Assembly (NCBI GenBank): GCA_903906365.1
Contig: CAIVKC010000045.1
Coordinates: 1-64,000 of the forward strand
Source of the DNA: an uncultured Bacteroidota bacterium
GTDB lineage: Bacteria > Bacteroidota > Bacteroidia > Chitinophagales > Chitinophagaceae
Reading direction: 5' to 3'
DNA: 64,000 bases
Shown piece after piece: positions 17,845 through 27,204 of the stretch; position 1 is the first letter of the stretch, and every line of letters starts with the position of its first letter. Both the position numbers and the translations under genes were made by a program. Below the pieces are notes generated by a model. That model did no database searches and was not told the origin of the DNA. It saw only the letters and a list, made by a program, of their open reading frames with translations.

Positions 17845-18444
17845 ATGGCAGTAATGAAATTCAGGATTTATTTAGAGGAGGATGACAGTGTCTACCGTGA
17901 TGTCGCAATCAAACATACCCAAACTTTTCAGCAGCTGCATGAAGTGATATTAAAAGCCTATGAATTCGATAAGAAGCACCAGGCCACTTTTTACCGCAGT
18001 AATGATAACTGGCAGCGCGGGCGAGAGATTTCTCTTGAAAAATATGATAAATCCTATAAGGCGGAACCCCTGCTGATGTCCGATACCACCATCGGATCGG
18101 AAATAAAAGATCCAAACCAGAAATTCATTTATGTATACGATTTTGTGAAGAACTGGTCCTTTCTGGTAGAACTGATTAATGTCTCAAAAGAAGAGAATGC
18201 CAAACTTGATTATCCGGTGGTCGTAAAATCCGAAGGAATAGGTCCATCCCAATACGGGACCAGGGGCCTGGTAGGTGACCGGCTCACTGAAATAGAGGAA
18301 AAATATGACCTGAACCGAAATGCAGAAGGCTTTGGGGTGGAAGGTGTATCCGCTGATGAATCCGACATGGGAGAGGAAACAGGGACCGAAGAGGAAGAAA
18401 ATGCAGATGAAGCGGAAGCCGGGTCAGATGAGGAATTGATTTAA
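17845..18444 (+). CDS. pRiA4b ORF-3-like protein with acidic tail
   Basis: A 199-residue protein. Residues 1-150 match the pRiA4b ORF-3-like (MM3350/IS1096-passenger-like) fold: MKFRIYLEEDDSVYRDVAI, TFQQLHEVILKAYEFD, HQATFYRSND and FIYVYDFVKNWSFLVELINV. The last 35 residues are strongly acidic (about half Asp/Glu). The family is found on plasmids and chromosomes and its function is unknown; here it lies between cca and miaA with no transposase nearby, so it is a resident gene. The acidic tail suggests a protein or nucleic-acid-mimic interaction surface, which is inference. Confidence 0.75.
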   Translation: MAVMKFRIYLEEDDSVYRDVAIKHTQTFQQLHEVILKAYEFDKKHQATFYRSNDNWQRGREISLEKYDKSYKAEPLLMSDTTIGSEIKDPNQKFIYVYDFVKNWSFLVELINVSKEENAKLDYPVVVKSEGIGPSQYGTRGLVGDRLTEIEEKYDLNRNAEGFGVEGVSADESDMGEETGTEEEENADEAEAGSDEELI

Positions 18445-18490
18445 ATATCTATAAATTCAGGGATGCGGGCTCTTTATAAGCCCAAAACAT

Positions 18491-19384
18491 TTGAAAACCA
18501 AGAAAGTTATCATTGTGACTGGACCGACTGCGGTCGGTAAAACGGCTGTATCCGTGCAGCTGGCCTCCCATTATCAAACCAGTATCATTTCTGCCGATTC
18601 CCGGCAATGCTTTGTTGAACTAAATATCGGCGTTGCAAAACCTTCCGGGGAACAATTGGCTAAAGTTCCGCATTATTTTATCAGCTCCCATTCCGTGTTT
18701 GACCAGGTCAATGCCTCTTTGTTCGAACAGTGGTCTCTGAATTGGGTTGAAGAGATTTTTGTTCACCAGGATACAGCGATCATGGTAGGAGGTACAGGTC
18801 TGTATATTAAGGCGTTTTGTGAAGGCCTCGATGCGATCCCTGAGATTGACCCCTTAATCCGAAAGTCCATTCTCGAAAAATTTGAAAGCAGCGGACTGGA
18901 TTGGTTGCAGCAGCAGGTGAAGCAGGTGGACCCCGCCTATTATGCGGCCGGGGAAATTCAAAACCCCCAGCGCCTGATGCGGGCTCTGGAGGTCAAACAG
19001 GCGACCGGCCGATCCATTGTTTCCTACCAATCAAAACAAAAAAAGAAACGTGCCTTTGATATTGTCAAGATCGGGCTTCAAACCAGCCGGGATTTATTGT
19101 ATGACAACATCAACCAGCGCGTCGACCAGATGTTGGATGCAGGGCTGGCCGAGGAAGTTCGTCAGCTCATGAGTCTCAGGGATCTCAATGCGTTGCAGAC
19201 GGTGGGATATGCGGAATTGTTTCAATATTGGGATGGCTTGATTTCACTGGAACACGCAGCCGAAATGATCCGGAGAAATACCAGGCACTATGCTAAAAGA
19301 CAGATGACCTGGTTCAGGAAAGACCCCTCCATTCAGTGGGTGGAGCCAGGGGACTGGAATAGAATTAAAGAAATAACCCAATAA
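18491..19384 (+). CDS. miaA: tRNA dimethylallyltransferase MiaA
   Basis: A 297-residue enzyme that transfers dimethylallyl to N6 of A37 in tRNAs reading UNN codons. The P-loop GPTAVGKT is at 11-18, followed by ISADSRQCFVELNIGVAKP, MVGGTGLYIKAF at about 97-108, and NPQRLMRALE. The C-terminal core has QTVGYAELFQYWDG and NTRHYAKRQMTWFR. The start is TTG at 18491, the only codon placing KKVIIVTGPTAVGKT at the N-terminus. The final residues are shorter than in E. coli MiaA, as usual for this phylum. It lies 46 bp after the pRiA4b-like gene. Confidence 0.93.
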   Translation: MKTKKVIIVTGPTAVGKTAVSVQLASHYQTSIISADSRQCFVELNIGVAKPSGEQLAKVPHYFISSHSVFDQVNASLFEQWSLNWVEEIFVHQDTAIMVGGTGLYIKAFCEGLDAIPEIDPLIRKSILEKFESSGLDWLQQQVKQVDPAYYAAGEIQNPQRLMRALEVKQATGRSIVSYQSKQKKKRAFDIVKIGLQTSRDLLYDNINQRVDQMLDAGLAEEVRQLMSLRDLNALQTVGYAELFQYWDGLISLEHAAEMIRRNTRHYAKRQMTWFRKDPSIQWVEPGDWNRIKEITQ

Positions 19385-19389
19385 TAATA

Positions 19390-19419
19390 TTGCCATAACA
19401 TCATTTCATGCAAATTTTG
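19390..19419 (+). promoter_or_regulatory. Promoter of the GH1 gene
   Basis: TTG (19390-19392), 19 nt, then AAATTTTG (19412-19419, 7 of 8 with TAnnTTTG). Spacing is consensus, and the ATG follows 30 nt later. Confidence 0.5.
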
Positions 19420-19449
19420 CAGGCTAATTACAGGCTTTAACCTGAATGC

Positions 19450-20805
19450 ATGGAAAAGAAACAAACGTTGAAATCTTCCTTTTTTGGGGAAGATTTTCTT
19501 TGGGGTGTTGCGATGGCTGCTGCTCAAAATGAAGGAGCCTATGACAGCTATGGAAAAGGTCCATCGATCTGGGATCAATTTTCCAGGCGCCAGGGTAAGA
19601 TAAAAAGCGGTCACAAGCCCTATGTTTCCTGCGATTTTTATCATCGTTACAAAGATGATCTCCTGCTGGTAAAAGCACTTGGTTTTAGGGTCTTTCGATT
19701 TTCCATTTCATGGTCCAGGATTTTGCCCGAGGGCACGGGAAAGATAAATAAGGAAGGCGTTGCTTTTTACCATCGGGTTATCGATGAATGCCTAAAACTG
19801 GAATTGATTCCTTTTGTCACACTCTATCACTGGGACCTTCCGCTGGCCCTGGAAAAGGAAGGGGGCTGGACCAGCCACCTGATGCTCAAGTGGTTCAACC
19901 GGTATGTTACTTTTTGTGCAGAAGAATACGGATCCAAAGTAAAGAACTGGATCGTCCTGAATGAACCCTTTGGATTCACCTCCCTTGGTTACATGCTGGG
20001 CAAACATGCCCCGGGCAGGATGGGGATGACCAATTTCCTTCCCGCAGTTCATCATGCCGCCCTGGCTCAGGCCGAAGGAGGACGAATACTCCGAAAACTG
20101 GTACCACATGCCTATATCGGGACTACATTTTCATGTTCCGAGGTTGTTCCCTTTTCAGAGAAGCCAGATGACCTTTCCGCCGCCAAGCGGGTGGATATCC
20201 TGATGAACCGGCTTTTTATTGAACCGCTCCTGGGAATGGGATTTCCCAGGGAAGACTTCCGGTTTTTGGATAAACTGGAGCTTTACAATAAGGCCTGGAA
20301 ATACAGGGAACGTTATAGCTTCCAGGCAGATTTCATTGGTATTCAGAATTATTTTCCGGTAGTGGTCAAACACAACCCGCTCATTCCGATCCTGAATGCC
20401 TCGGAGGTGAAGGCCCGTACCAGGAAAGTGAACCATACTGCCATGGGATGGGAGATCAACCCCGAGAGTTTCTATAGAACGCTCAAAAGGTTCTCCCAAT
20501 ACCAGGGAATCAAAGAAATTATTGTTACCGAAAACGGAGCCATGTTCAAAGATGAGCTGAGGGACGGGCAGGTCAGGGATCAGGACAGGATCGACTATTT
20601 TCAGCAGTACCTTTCAGCCCTCCTGCGGGCTAAAAGGGAAGGGGTGCCGGTAAGGGGCTATTTTGCCTGGACCCTGATGGATAATTTTGAATGGTCAGAG
20701 GGATTCCACGCCAGGTTTGGACTGATTCATGTGGATTTTAAAACACAACTCCGGACCATCAAGGATTCAGGGTACTGGTTCCGGGACCTGCTCACCGGGA
20801 AATAG
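19450..20805 (+). CDS. Glycoside hydrolase family 1 beta-glucosidase
   Basis: A 451-residue cytoplasmic GH1 enzyme with no signal peptide. It begins with the family motif FLWGVAMAAAQNEGAY, where the usual SAYQVEG is diverged to AAAQNEGA. The acid/base E172 lies in VLNEPF, the substrate-shaping WDLP motif is near 128-131, and the nucleophile E361 is in IIVTENGAMF. The late WTLMDNFEWSEGFHARFGL is also typical. Length is standard. It probably releases glucose or another hexose from beta-linked oligosaccharides. The aglycone-side NEPF and terminal WSEGF motifs are intact, so it should be active. It converges with the glycosyltransferase-like gene (4 bp apart). Confidence 0.9.
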   Translation: MEKKQTLKSSFFGEDFLWGVAMAAAQNEGAYDSYGKGPSIWDQFSRRQGKIKSGHKPYVSCDFYHRYKDDLLLVKALGFRVFRFSISWSRILPEGTGKINKEGVAFYHRVIDECLKLELIPFVTLYHWDLPLALEKEGGWTSHLMLKWFNRYVTFCAEEYGSKVKNWIVLNEPFGFTSLGYMLGKHAPGRMGMTNFLPAVHHAALAQAEGGRILRKLVPHAYIGTTFSCSEVVPFSEKPDDLSAAKRVDILMNRLFIEPLLGMGFPREDFRFLDKLELYNKAWKYRERYSFQADFIGIQNYFPVVVKHNPLIPILNASEVKARTRKVNHTAMGWEINPESFYRTLKRFSQYQGIKEIIVTENGAMFKDELRDGQVRDQDRIDYFQQYLSALLRAKREGVPVRGYFAWTLMDNFEWSEGFHARFGLIHVDFKTQLRTIKDSGYWFRDLLTGK

Positions 20806-20809
20806 GCTT

Positions 20810-22348
20810 TTACTTCCTGTAGTCTTTGACCGGATTTTCTTCGCTCACATAAATGGTCCCGTTGGAAAGTTTATAGAGCTGGATCATCTTCTTATGCTTG
20901 AGTATATCCTCCCGGGTGAGGAGCTCGGAATTTTCATTGTCATCAAACCATACCAGGTAGCAATTGGGTTCCTGGTAAAAATCATTTATTTCCTGGGGAA
21001 AAACTTTATGAGGTATCATATCGCATCGAATGCCTGTAAAAAAGTACAGGGCATCATCTGCATTGGAATAAATATTATATCCCTTGCGGAATATTCCTTT
21101 ATGCGATCTCAGGAAATTGACAAATTCAGAATCCTGCCGCCAGGGATCCTCTGTATAACCGGGGATGCCGGCGTCCCGGATGCCATCGTAGTTCTCTTTG
21201 TTAATAAAATACTGGTTGGCCTGCCATGTCAGCCATAAACAAAGGGCCATGGCCGGCCCCATCCAGCCTGCTTTGCGGCGCAAAACCCTGGTAAATGTGG
21301 TTAATTCCGTAGAAATGGTCCAGATAAATGGGAAGAAAACAGGTGAGAGCAGGCGGCTGTTGATGAGTTCGTAGCGTGAAAAAGTCGCAGAAATGATGAT
21401 AAACAGACTATAGAAAAGGGTAAAAAAAACGGCCATAAGCTCAAAACTGGCCAATGGCCACCTGAACAGTCCGCGAAACCACAGGATGGCCAGGATTAGC
21501 AGGATTACGACTCCAGCCCAGAAGCCGAAAACGGGGTGGTCTTTAGGAAGGGGCAGCCAGTAACTTAAGGTATTTCCGTAATAATACAGGTTATCATGAA
21601 GACTGGTGAGGCTTTTTTCACGCATACCGGTAAGTGTACCTTCTATAGTATGATTGCGGATCAGATTTAGGGCCAGTAGCAAAGAACCGCCAAAACCATA
21701 GAGCAGGGCATGTTGAAATTTTTTGGTAAATGGCAGGGTACCCTGTAATAGAATCAGTAAACCGCCGGTGGCCAGCAGGGTGACCCCTGCATAGCGCGTA
21801 ATGCAGGCCAGCGCCGTAATGCCGGTGCAGGCAAGCAGTGATTTGAGTGTGCCAGACTGCAGGTAGGACCGGACTGTTATGAAAAATGCGAGCAGCAGTA
21901 ATATGAATAGGGTTTCCGACCAGAGCATGGAATACACCTCAAGCAGACAGGGGCTAAGCGCCATACAACTTAATACAGCCTGTTTTTGCCATGTGGACCG
22001 GATAAGAAAACCCTCCATAATCCGTCCGGATATGAGTATTACCATTGCAAACAGCAAGGCATTCAAGGCTGGGGCATAGGTCATGGGGTCCAGACCGGTC
22101 AGGAAAATACCAATACTGAGAAAAAAGGGATAAAAGGCCGGAAATACGACCAGGGGCCTTTCATTAAAGTCTAGGAGTGTCCCATGGGAATGGATATTCC
22201 TGGCTGCGGACATATAGACTACTGAGTCAGGGGAAACTCCTATACCACTGTGTCTGGTATAGAGCAGGATGATTATAAAGCCTACAGCAGCTGCCGGTAA
22301 AGCATCTAGATTTCTTTTTGGAAACGCCTGTTGTATGAATGATCGCAT
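20810..22348 (-). CDS. Polytopic membrane protein, ArnT/PMT-like (GT-C) glycosyltransferase candidate
   Basis: A 512-residue protein with about 10-12 predicted membrane helices. The first helix (AAAVGFIIILLYTRHSG) is followed by a periplasmic loop GVSPDSVVYMSAARNIHSHG with an acidic residue in the position used for catalysis by GT-C transferases. A soluble C-terminal domain follows the last helix (from about residue 400). GT-C enzymes move sugars from polyprenyl phosphate to lipid, glycan or protein in the periplasm. Family membership is inferred from topology and the first loop, so the exact function is open. ATG 22348 is chosen because the earlier codons do not resemble an N-terminus. Confidence 0.6.
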   Translation of the reverse strand: MRSFIQQAFPKRNLDALPAAAVGFIIILLYTRHSGIGVSPDSVVYMSAARNIHSHGTLLDFNERPLVVFPAFYPFFLSIGIFLTGLDPMTYAPALNALLFAMVILISGRIMEGFLIRSTWQKQAVLSCMALSPCLLEVYSMLWSETLFILLLLAFFITVRSYLQSGTLKSLLACTGITALACITRYAGVTLLATGGLLILLQGTLPFTKKFQHALLYGFGGSLLLALNLIRNHTIEGTLTGMREKSLTSLHDNLYYYGNTLSYWLPLPKDHPVFGFWAGVVILLILAILWFRGLFRWPLASFELMAVFFTLFYSLFIIISATFSRYELINSRLLSPVFFPFIWTISTELTTFTRVLRRKAGWMGPAMALCLWLTWQANQYFINKENYDGIRDAGIPGYTEDPWRQDSEFVNFLRSHKGIFRKGYNIYSNADDALYFFTGIRCDMIPHKVFPQEINDFYQEPNCYLVWFDDNENSELLTREDILKHKKMIQLYKLSNGTIYVSEENPVKDYRK

Positions 22349-23050
22349 GCGAAAACAGCAATGAATAAAACTTTGCGAATATAGGTAAAATGGCGTTGGA
22401 CAAAAGGTCAGGACTTGAATGGGGCCGGCGGAGGGTCCATCGGGTAGAAAAATCAGGAGCACTTCAATCCGATGGAGGGCAAAAGGGGCCTACTGGTTCC
22501 TTACGGGTTTGCAATAGTCTTGACCCTGCTGGCTGGGTGGTCAGGAAAGTGTAGCTCGCTGGTAAATCCCCGGACCAGGATTGGGTTTGCAAACACCCCC
22601 GGCCCCCGTAACCCAGCCCTCCGGACAGCTAAGATTTGTCAGGGTGCAGGCCGCTTTCCAGGCAGGTATAAGTGTAACAGGGTAATTCTTTGCCGGCTGC
22701 CATGGCATTGAATTTTTAATTCACCACCCATCAGGCATCTGGAGCCGGGGATATAAAATAGTGTTTTGGTCTGGCAGACCCGTCACAATATCCTGAAAGG
22801 GGATTACTTAAGAAACGAAAGGCCGGGGAGAAACAACAAAATCCCCGGTTTTATAAAATGCCAGTCCTGCAGGATTTACACCCGGACAGAGGACAGCCCG
22901 CCTCCCGGTGTTGCCAGGCAAAACGCAGGGCGTTAATTTAGGAACCTGTAATTGGACTTGGCTAAAAAAACAGGGTGGCGGCCGGGGGAGCCGTCAGGAA
23001 TTGGGTAATGCCTTCAATATACCGGTTAAGAGGATCCTTATTAAAAGATA
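22349..23050. other. About 700-bp non-coding interval
   Basis: It holds the upstream region of the glycosyltransferase-like gene and the distal side of the lipoprotein terminator. The only open frame of note (22472-22711, 79 codons, plus) has no recognisable features. I see no RNA gene. Confidence 0.4.
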
Positions 23051-23087
23051 AAGAGGAAAGATTTATCTGTTAAAATCTATTCCTCTT
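23051..23087 (-). terminator. Terminator hairpin for the Tyr/Gly-rich lipoprotein gene
   Basis: AAGAGGAA/TTCCTCTT plus AGATTT/AAATCT form 14 bp with one bulged A and an 8-nt loop. On the minus strand it is followed by TATCTTTTAA. It starts 50 nt past the stop codon. Confidence 0.6.
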
Positions 23088-23137
23088 CAAAAAAAATGTT
23101 TGGGGCCCCTTATCAAATCAGAGCCAACTGGATATTT

Positions 23138-23899
23138 TTAAGGTTTACCGGGACGGCTGAAACTCCTACTACCCCCACCCATGGAACCTCCGCCAAAATT
23201 GGAAGGCGTGTAGCTTCTGGCTGGCTGGGAATTGCTAGGCCGATTGTAATTGTTTTGATTATTGTAGTTGGGGCGGCTGAAACTCCTGCCGGATGAACCA
23301 TTTGTATTTCGGTTGTAGGGGCTGACATAGCCAGCCTGGCTGCTCCGGTTTGTAAAGGAATAGCCGCTCCTCCTGGGACTGTTACCATTGACGCCCGCAT
23401 TGACGTTTTGGAATGCTGAATTGGAATAGCTGTTCCTGCTGAAGGGATGCAGCTGGCTGTAGGAATAGCCTAAAGCCGGTGAATGGGGGTTAACCACCAC
23501 CACACTGCCATAATAGGGATTGTAGCATCCATTCCAGGCAAAATAGGCATTCATATAGCTGAAAAGCGGATCCCAGAATCCAAATGACATCCAGGGCGAG
23601 TAACCACTGTAAAAACCAATTCCGCCATAACTATAAGGGGAATACATACCCCCATATCCATAACCATAATCATAGTTATCAAAGGCAGACCAGCGGTTCG
23701 GGTTCTGAACCCTCATCATCAGGTACTGGTCATTGGGATTTGCCGTATAGTACTCGTCGCTGTTTGCTGCAGCAGAAGTAGTGGTTGTTCTTCCCTGGGA
23801 ATAGTAAACATCATCGGAGTTCTGGGCCGTTCTATAGGCCGAAGAACAACTGCTGAATAATGCCGCTGTACAGATTATAAATAAGTATCTTGTTTTCAT
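23138..23899 (-). CDS. Tyr/Gly/Ser/Asn-rich lipoprotein, function unknown
   Basis: A 253-residue predicted lipoprotein. The signal peptide ends in LFSSC with lipidated C18, followed by SSAYRTAQNSDD. The mature chain is of low complexity: aromatic- and Gly-rich around 75-125 (YDYGYGYGGMYSPYSYGGIG), then Ser/Asn/Arg-rich to a C-terminal tail of FGGGSMGGGSRSFSRP. No enzyme motif is present. The composition suggests a surface-exposed or matrix-like protein. It is divergent from proS with a 223-bp shared spacer. Confidence 0.65.
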   Translation of the reverse strand: MKTRYLFIICTAALFSSCSSAYRTAQNSDDVYYSQGRTTTTSAAANSDEYYTANPNDQYLMMRVQNPNRWSAFDNYDYGYGYGGMYSPYSYGGIGFYSGYSPWMSFGFWDPLFSYMNAYFAWNGCYNPYYGSVVVVNPHSPALGYSYSQLHPFSRNSYSNSAFQNVNAGVNGNSPRRSGYSFTNRSSQAGYVSPYNRNTNGSSGRSFSRPNYNNQNNYNRPSNSQPARSYTPSNFGGGSMGGGSRSFSRPGKP

Positions 23900-23909
23900 T
23901 CTACAGGCT

Positions 23910-23943
23910 TTTGAATGTTTTCAATGTGAAGTCGTTATTTTTG
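23910..23943 (+). promoter_or_regulatory. Promoter candidate for proS
   Basis: TTTG (23910-23913), 22 nt, TATTTTTG (23936-23943, exact -7). The implied leader is about 170 nt and contains two small hairpins (AGCTAA/TTAGCT and CGGGA/TCCCG). Confidence 0.45.
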
Positions 23944-24122
23944 CGCTTTCACCCTTTAAAGTTACAACAAATACTTAGCTAAATAGTTAGCTTTAAAAAT
24001 AAATATATCAGGTCCTGGCGGCCCGGGAAGCTCCCGGAAATGGGGAAAAATTGATTTCCTCTGAAGAAAACATACTCCAAAACCGGGCCTGTACAGGGAT
24101 CATTTAACCCAGAAACGAAACT

Positions 24123-25601
24123 ATGAGCAAAGAAATTACAAGCAGGGCCTCCGATTATTCCCAATGGTATAATGACCTGGTTATTAAAGGCAGCCTCGCC
24201 GACTATTCGGCCGTCAGGGGATGTATGGTGATTAAACCGTATGGCTATGCACTTTGGGAAAATATGAGGGATGTGCTGGACAGGATGTTCAAAGAAACCG
24301 GACATCAAAATGCCTATTTCCCCTTATTTGTGCCAAAAAGCCTTTTTGAAGCGGAAGAAAAAAACGCGGAAGGTTTTGCCAAGGAATGTGCCGTAGTTAC
24401 CCATTACCGTCTAAAAAGCGATCCGGACCATAAAGGCAAGCTGATCGTGGATCCGGAAGCCAGGCTGGAAGAGGAACTGGTCGTCCGCCCAACCAGTGAA
24501 GCCATCATTTGGAATACGTATAAAGGGTGGATTCAGTCCTACAGGGACCTTCCCCTGCTGATTAACCAGTGGGCCAATGTGGTCAGGTGGGAAATGCGTA
24601 CGCGACTTTTTCTGCGTACCGCTGAATTCTTATGGCAGGAAGGTCATACAGCCCATGCAACCTCCCAGGAAGCCCAACAGGAGACTTTACAGATGCTGAA
24701 AGTGTATGCCACCTTTGTGGAAGAATATATGGCCCTTCCCGTTATCAGGGGGGTAAAATCTGAAAGCGAACGATTTGCCGGTGCAGTGGATACCTATTGT
24801 ATAGAGGCCCTGATGCAGGACGGTAAAGCCCTGCAGGCTGGAACCTCCCATTTTCTGGGTCAGAACTTTGCCAAGGCCTTTGATGTAAAATTCTCCGACC
24901 GGGACAACAAACTGGACTACGTCTGGGCCACCAGCTGGGGGGTAAGCACTCGCCTGATCGGTGCCCTTGTCATGGCCCACAGCGATGATGAAGGATTGGT
25001 GCTTCCACCCAGGATCGCACCCCTGCAGGTGGTGATCATTCCCATTTACAAGGGTGCTGAAAAAAAGGATTTGCTCGATGCCCGGGCAAGGGATCTGGCA
25101 TCCAGACTCAAGACAGCCGGGGTACGCGTCAAATTCGATGACAATGATAATGCCCGCCCGGGATGGAAATTTGCGGAATATGAGCTAAAAGGCGTGCCCC
25201 TCCGTCTGGCCATGGGCCTCAGGGACCTGGAAAACAATACTGCAGAGCTGGCCAGAAGGGATACACGGGAAAAAACCAATGTGTCCATGGAAGGCCTGGT
25301 GGAAAGGATTGTTCAGCTGCTGGAAGAGATTCAGCAAAATATGTTTAATAAGGCATTGATTTTCAGGGATGAGCATATAAGCCGGGCAGACACCTGGTCG
25401 GATTTCGAAAGGTTGCTGGACGAAAAAACCGGTTTTATTTCCGCCCACTGGGATGGTACGGCCCAAACAGAAGAAGCCATTAAGGAGAAAACCAAGGCGA
25501 CCATTCGCTGCATCCCGCTGGACAATGTGCCTGAACAAGGGGCCTGCATCCTAACCGGAAAGCCAAGCAGCCAGCGCGTGCTCTTTGCAAGGGCTTATTA
25601 G
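24123..25601 (+). CDS. proS: Prolyl-tRNA synthetase, archaeal/eukaryotic-type
   Basis: A 492-residue class IIa synthetase of the short type lacking the INS editing insertion. It begins [20 protein letters not shown]. Motif 2 carries [11 protein letters not shown] and [20 protein letters not shown] followed by HTAH. Motif 3 is around [23 protein letters not shown]. An anticodon-binding domain and the C-terminal zinc-type domain follow, ending RVLFARAY. It charges tRNA-Pro with proline. It is the only aminoacyl-tRNA synthetase in the window and appears monocistronic, or at most followed by the small membrane genes. Confidence 0.95.
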   Translation: MSKEITSRASDYSQWYNDLVIKGSLADYSAVRGCMVIKPYGYALWENMRDVLDRMFKETGHQNAYFPLFVPKSLFEAEEKNAEGFAKECAVVTHYRLKSDPDHKGKLIVDPEARLEEELVVRPTSEAIIWNTYKGWIQSYRDLPLLINQWANVVRWEMRTRLFLRTAEFLWQEGHTAHATSQEAQQETLQMLKVYATFVEEYMALPVIRGVKSESERFAGAVDTYCIEALMQDGKALQAGTSHFLGQNFAKAFDVKFSDRDNKLDYVWATSWGVSTRLIGALVMAHSDDEGLVLPPRIAPLQVVIIPIYKGAEKKDLLDARARDLASRLKTAGVRVKFDDNDNARPGWKFAEYELKGVPLRLAMGLRDLENNTAELARRDTREKTNVSMEGLVERIVQLLEEIQQNMFNKALIFRDEHISRADTWSDFERLLDEKTGFISAHWDGTAQTEEAIKEKTKATIRCIPLDNVPEQGACILTGKPSSQRVLFARAY

Positions 25602-25648
25602 ATGGTTAGGGACCTAAAAAGGGGAAATCACCGATTAAAACAGCTGTT

Positions 25649-25975
25649 TTGATTTCATCTTACTATTTATATAGTATTCAATGGCTTGAAAATCATTTGA
25701 TTTCCTGCCCTTCCCGGAAATACCTTCATATGGAATGCCCTGGCTGCGGGTTTCAGCGCAGCGTACTGTTACTGCTTCAGGGGGAAATCAGGGAAAGTGT
25801 ACGGATGTACCCTGCCACCCTGCCCATTTTAATGCTGGTCGTATTTTCCTTATTGCACCTTAACATGCATTTTACAAGAGGAGCCCTTATAATAAAATAT
25901 TTGTATATACTGGTGGCAATTGTAATCCTAGTATTTTATATTTACAAGATACTTAATCATAAAATACTTATTTAA
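25649..25975 (+). CDS. DUF2752 small membrane protein
   Basis: A 108-residue protein with the DUF2752 signature CPGCGFQRS at about 31-39, followed by hydrophobic helices (TLPILMLVVFSLLHLNMHF; LYILVAIVILVFYIY). No ATG precedes the motif in frame, so TTG 25649 is used; a later TTG is possible. The two Cys of the signature suggest a metal or redox site, which is untested. It overlaps the next ATG by one base (TAATG), indicating translational coupling. Confidence 0.75.
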   Translation: MISSYYLYSIQWLENHLISCPSRKYLHMECPGCGFQRSVLLLLQGEIRESVRMYPATLPILMLVVFSLLHLNMHFTRGALIIKYLYILVAIVILVFYIYKILNHKILI

Positions 25976-26340
25976 TGGAAAATCAGGAACCTTTTCAAAC
26001 CCGACCCGCCTTTCAGCAGAACCCCATTCCCCTTCCTAATGCCACTGCCGTCCTGGTACTTGGAATCATTTCCATACTCGGATGCTTTTGTTATGGTCTG
26101 GGCGGACTTATTTGCGGGATCATTTCCCTGGTACTGGCCGGTAAAGACTCCAAATTATACAATGAGGATCCATCCAGGTATACAGCGGGATCTTACAGCA
26201 ACCTGAGGTCCGGTAAGATATGCGCCATCATTGGACTTTCCATGTCCATTATCTATGTAATTATTGTCATATTTGTAATTGCCACCGTCGGACTTGCTGC
26301 ATTGTCCAATCCGCAGCATTTCATGGATAGCTTTAGATAA
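25975..26340 (+). CDS. CCC-motif / DUF4190-like small membrane protein
   Basis: A 121-residue protein. A Pro/Gln-rich cytoplasmic N-terminus of about 22 residues is followed by two paired hydrophobic segments, ATAVLVLGIISILGCFCYGL and GGLICGIISLVLAGKDSK. The mid-section has NEDPSRYTAGSYSNLRSGKI, and a last helix is ICAIIGLSMSIIYVIIVIFV. This is the Bacteroidota CCC-motif membrane protein layout, and it commonly follows DUF2752 genes, as here. Function unknown. It ends at a bidirectional terminator. Confidence 0.75.
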   Translation: MENQEPFQTRPAFQQNPIPLPNATAVLVLGIISILGCFCYGLGGLICGIISLVLAGKDSKLYNEDPSRYTAGSYSNLRSGKICAIIGLSMSIIYVIIVIFVIATVGLAALSNPQHFMDSFR

Positions 26341-26361
26341 TTCTTTGATCCATCTGGGTTC

Positions 26362-26389
26362 ATAAAGGAGGGTTTCGGCCCTCCTTTAT
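26362..26389. terminator. Bidirectional terminator between convergent genes
   Basis: AAAGGAGGG/CCCTCCTTT (26364-26372 with 26379-26387), extended to 11 bp, 6-nt loop, flanked by T-rich sequence on both strands. It separates the CCC-motif gene from the RDD gene and overlaps the latter's stop codon. Confidence 0.75.
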
Positions 26390-27111
26390 TAATTTTCACT
26401 GGCAGTGAGGTAGTTGTAATCAGCGATTACCACCTGCAGGAAATAGGCTGGTTCCAGGTTGGTTTCCACCCCCAGCAGGCTTTTTACTTTTTCTGCGGCC
26501 TGAAAAGCAAGGTAATTATTACCTGTCTTCTGCACCTGCAAACTGACTTCCTTGATCAGCTGGACATCCTTATCAGAGAGGCTGGTGACCCGCGGGAAGG
26601 ATACGGTATAGTGTATGTCGGGTGTTGGGGCAAAGAGGGTTTGCTGAAAAGAAGTGCGTGGGCTGGTCTTTATAAGGGTGGTTCCTGCCACCATATCGCC
26701 GAGTCTTTGTTTTCGCTCACTTACTGCAACACAAATCAGGGCACATAAAGAATAGGTCATGGTGGAATCTATCAGCCTGAAAAGCCAGCGTATCAGGTAT
26801 TGACCAATTGTTGGCTGGTTTCCTTCAATGGAAATTACCCTTATTTTCATGATCCTTTTTCCGATGCTTTGTCCATTGAACAGGGCCTCGGATGACAGGT
26901 CATAGAATGCGATGGGAAGGGTGACCAGGGTTATAATCAGGTAGCTCTTGTTTTCGAAAACGTGGAATTGTGAGAATAAAACCATCACTACTATAATATA
27001 AGCAATAATGATAAGCCAGTCAAATATGGCCCCGGCCATACGTTCACCCAGGCTGGCCAGGTCATATTCCAGCTCAATATTTTGAGAAGTAGTAATACGA
27101 ATGGTATTCAT
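26389..27111 (-). CDS. RDD family membrane protein
   Basis: A 240-residue protein with the RDD domain in its N-terminal two-thirds. After MNTIRITTSQNIELEYDLAS comes LGERMAGAIFDWLIIIAYIIVV (helix 1), a second helix around SYLIITLVTLPIAFYDL, then GQSIGKRIMKIRVIS and RWLFRLIDS, and a final SERKQRLGDMVAGTTLIK. The C-terminal about 80 residues are soluble. RDD proteins are poorly understood, and ion transport has been proposed for some. It is divergent from the SpoIIM-DUF58 run, an arrangement often kept in Bacteroidota, suggesting a common process. ATG 27111 matches the family start. Confidence 0.82.
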   Translation of the reverse strand: MNTIRITTSQNIELEYDLASLGERMAGAIFDWLIIIAYIIVVMVLFSQFHVFENKSYLIITLVTLPIAFYDLSSEALFNGQSIGKRIMKIRVISIEGNQPTIGQYLIRWLFRLIDSTMTYSLCALICVAVSERKQRLGDMVAGTTLIKTSPRTSFQQTLFAPTPDIHYTVSFPRVTSLSDKDVQLIKEVSLQVQKTGNNYLAFQAAEKVKSLLGVETNLEPAYFLQVVIADYNYLTASEN

Positions 27112-27204
27112 AATAATTAAAAGTAAAGGATGATTCTTTAAAAACAAAACCATCATGGAAAAGGGAAGTAAATACTATTTATTGTTATCTTTCGGACACA
27201 AACT

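Noticed and set aside
22472-22711. 79-codon plus-strand ORF after the glycosyltransferase-like gene
   Set aside because: No recognisable domain or signal; composition matches surrounding intergenic DNA.
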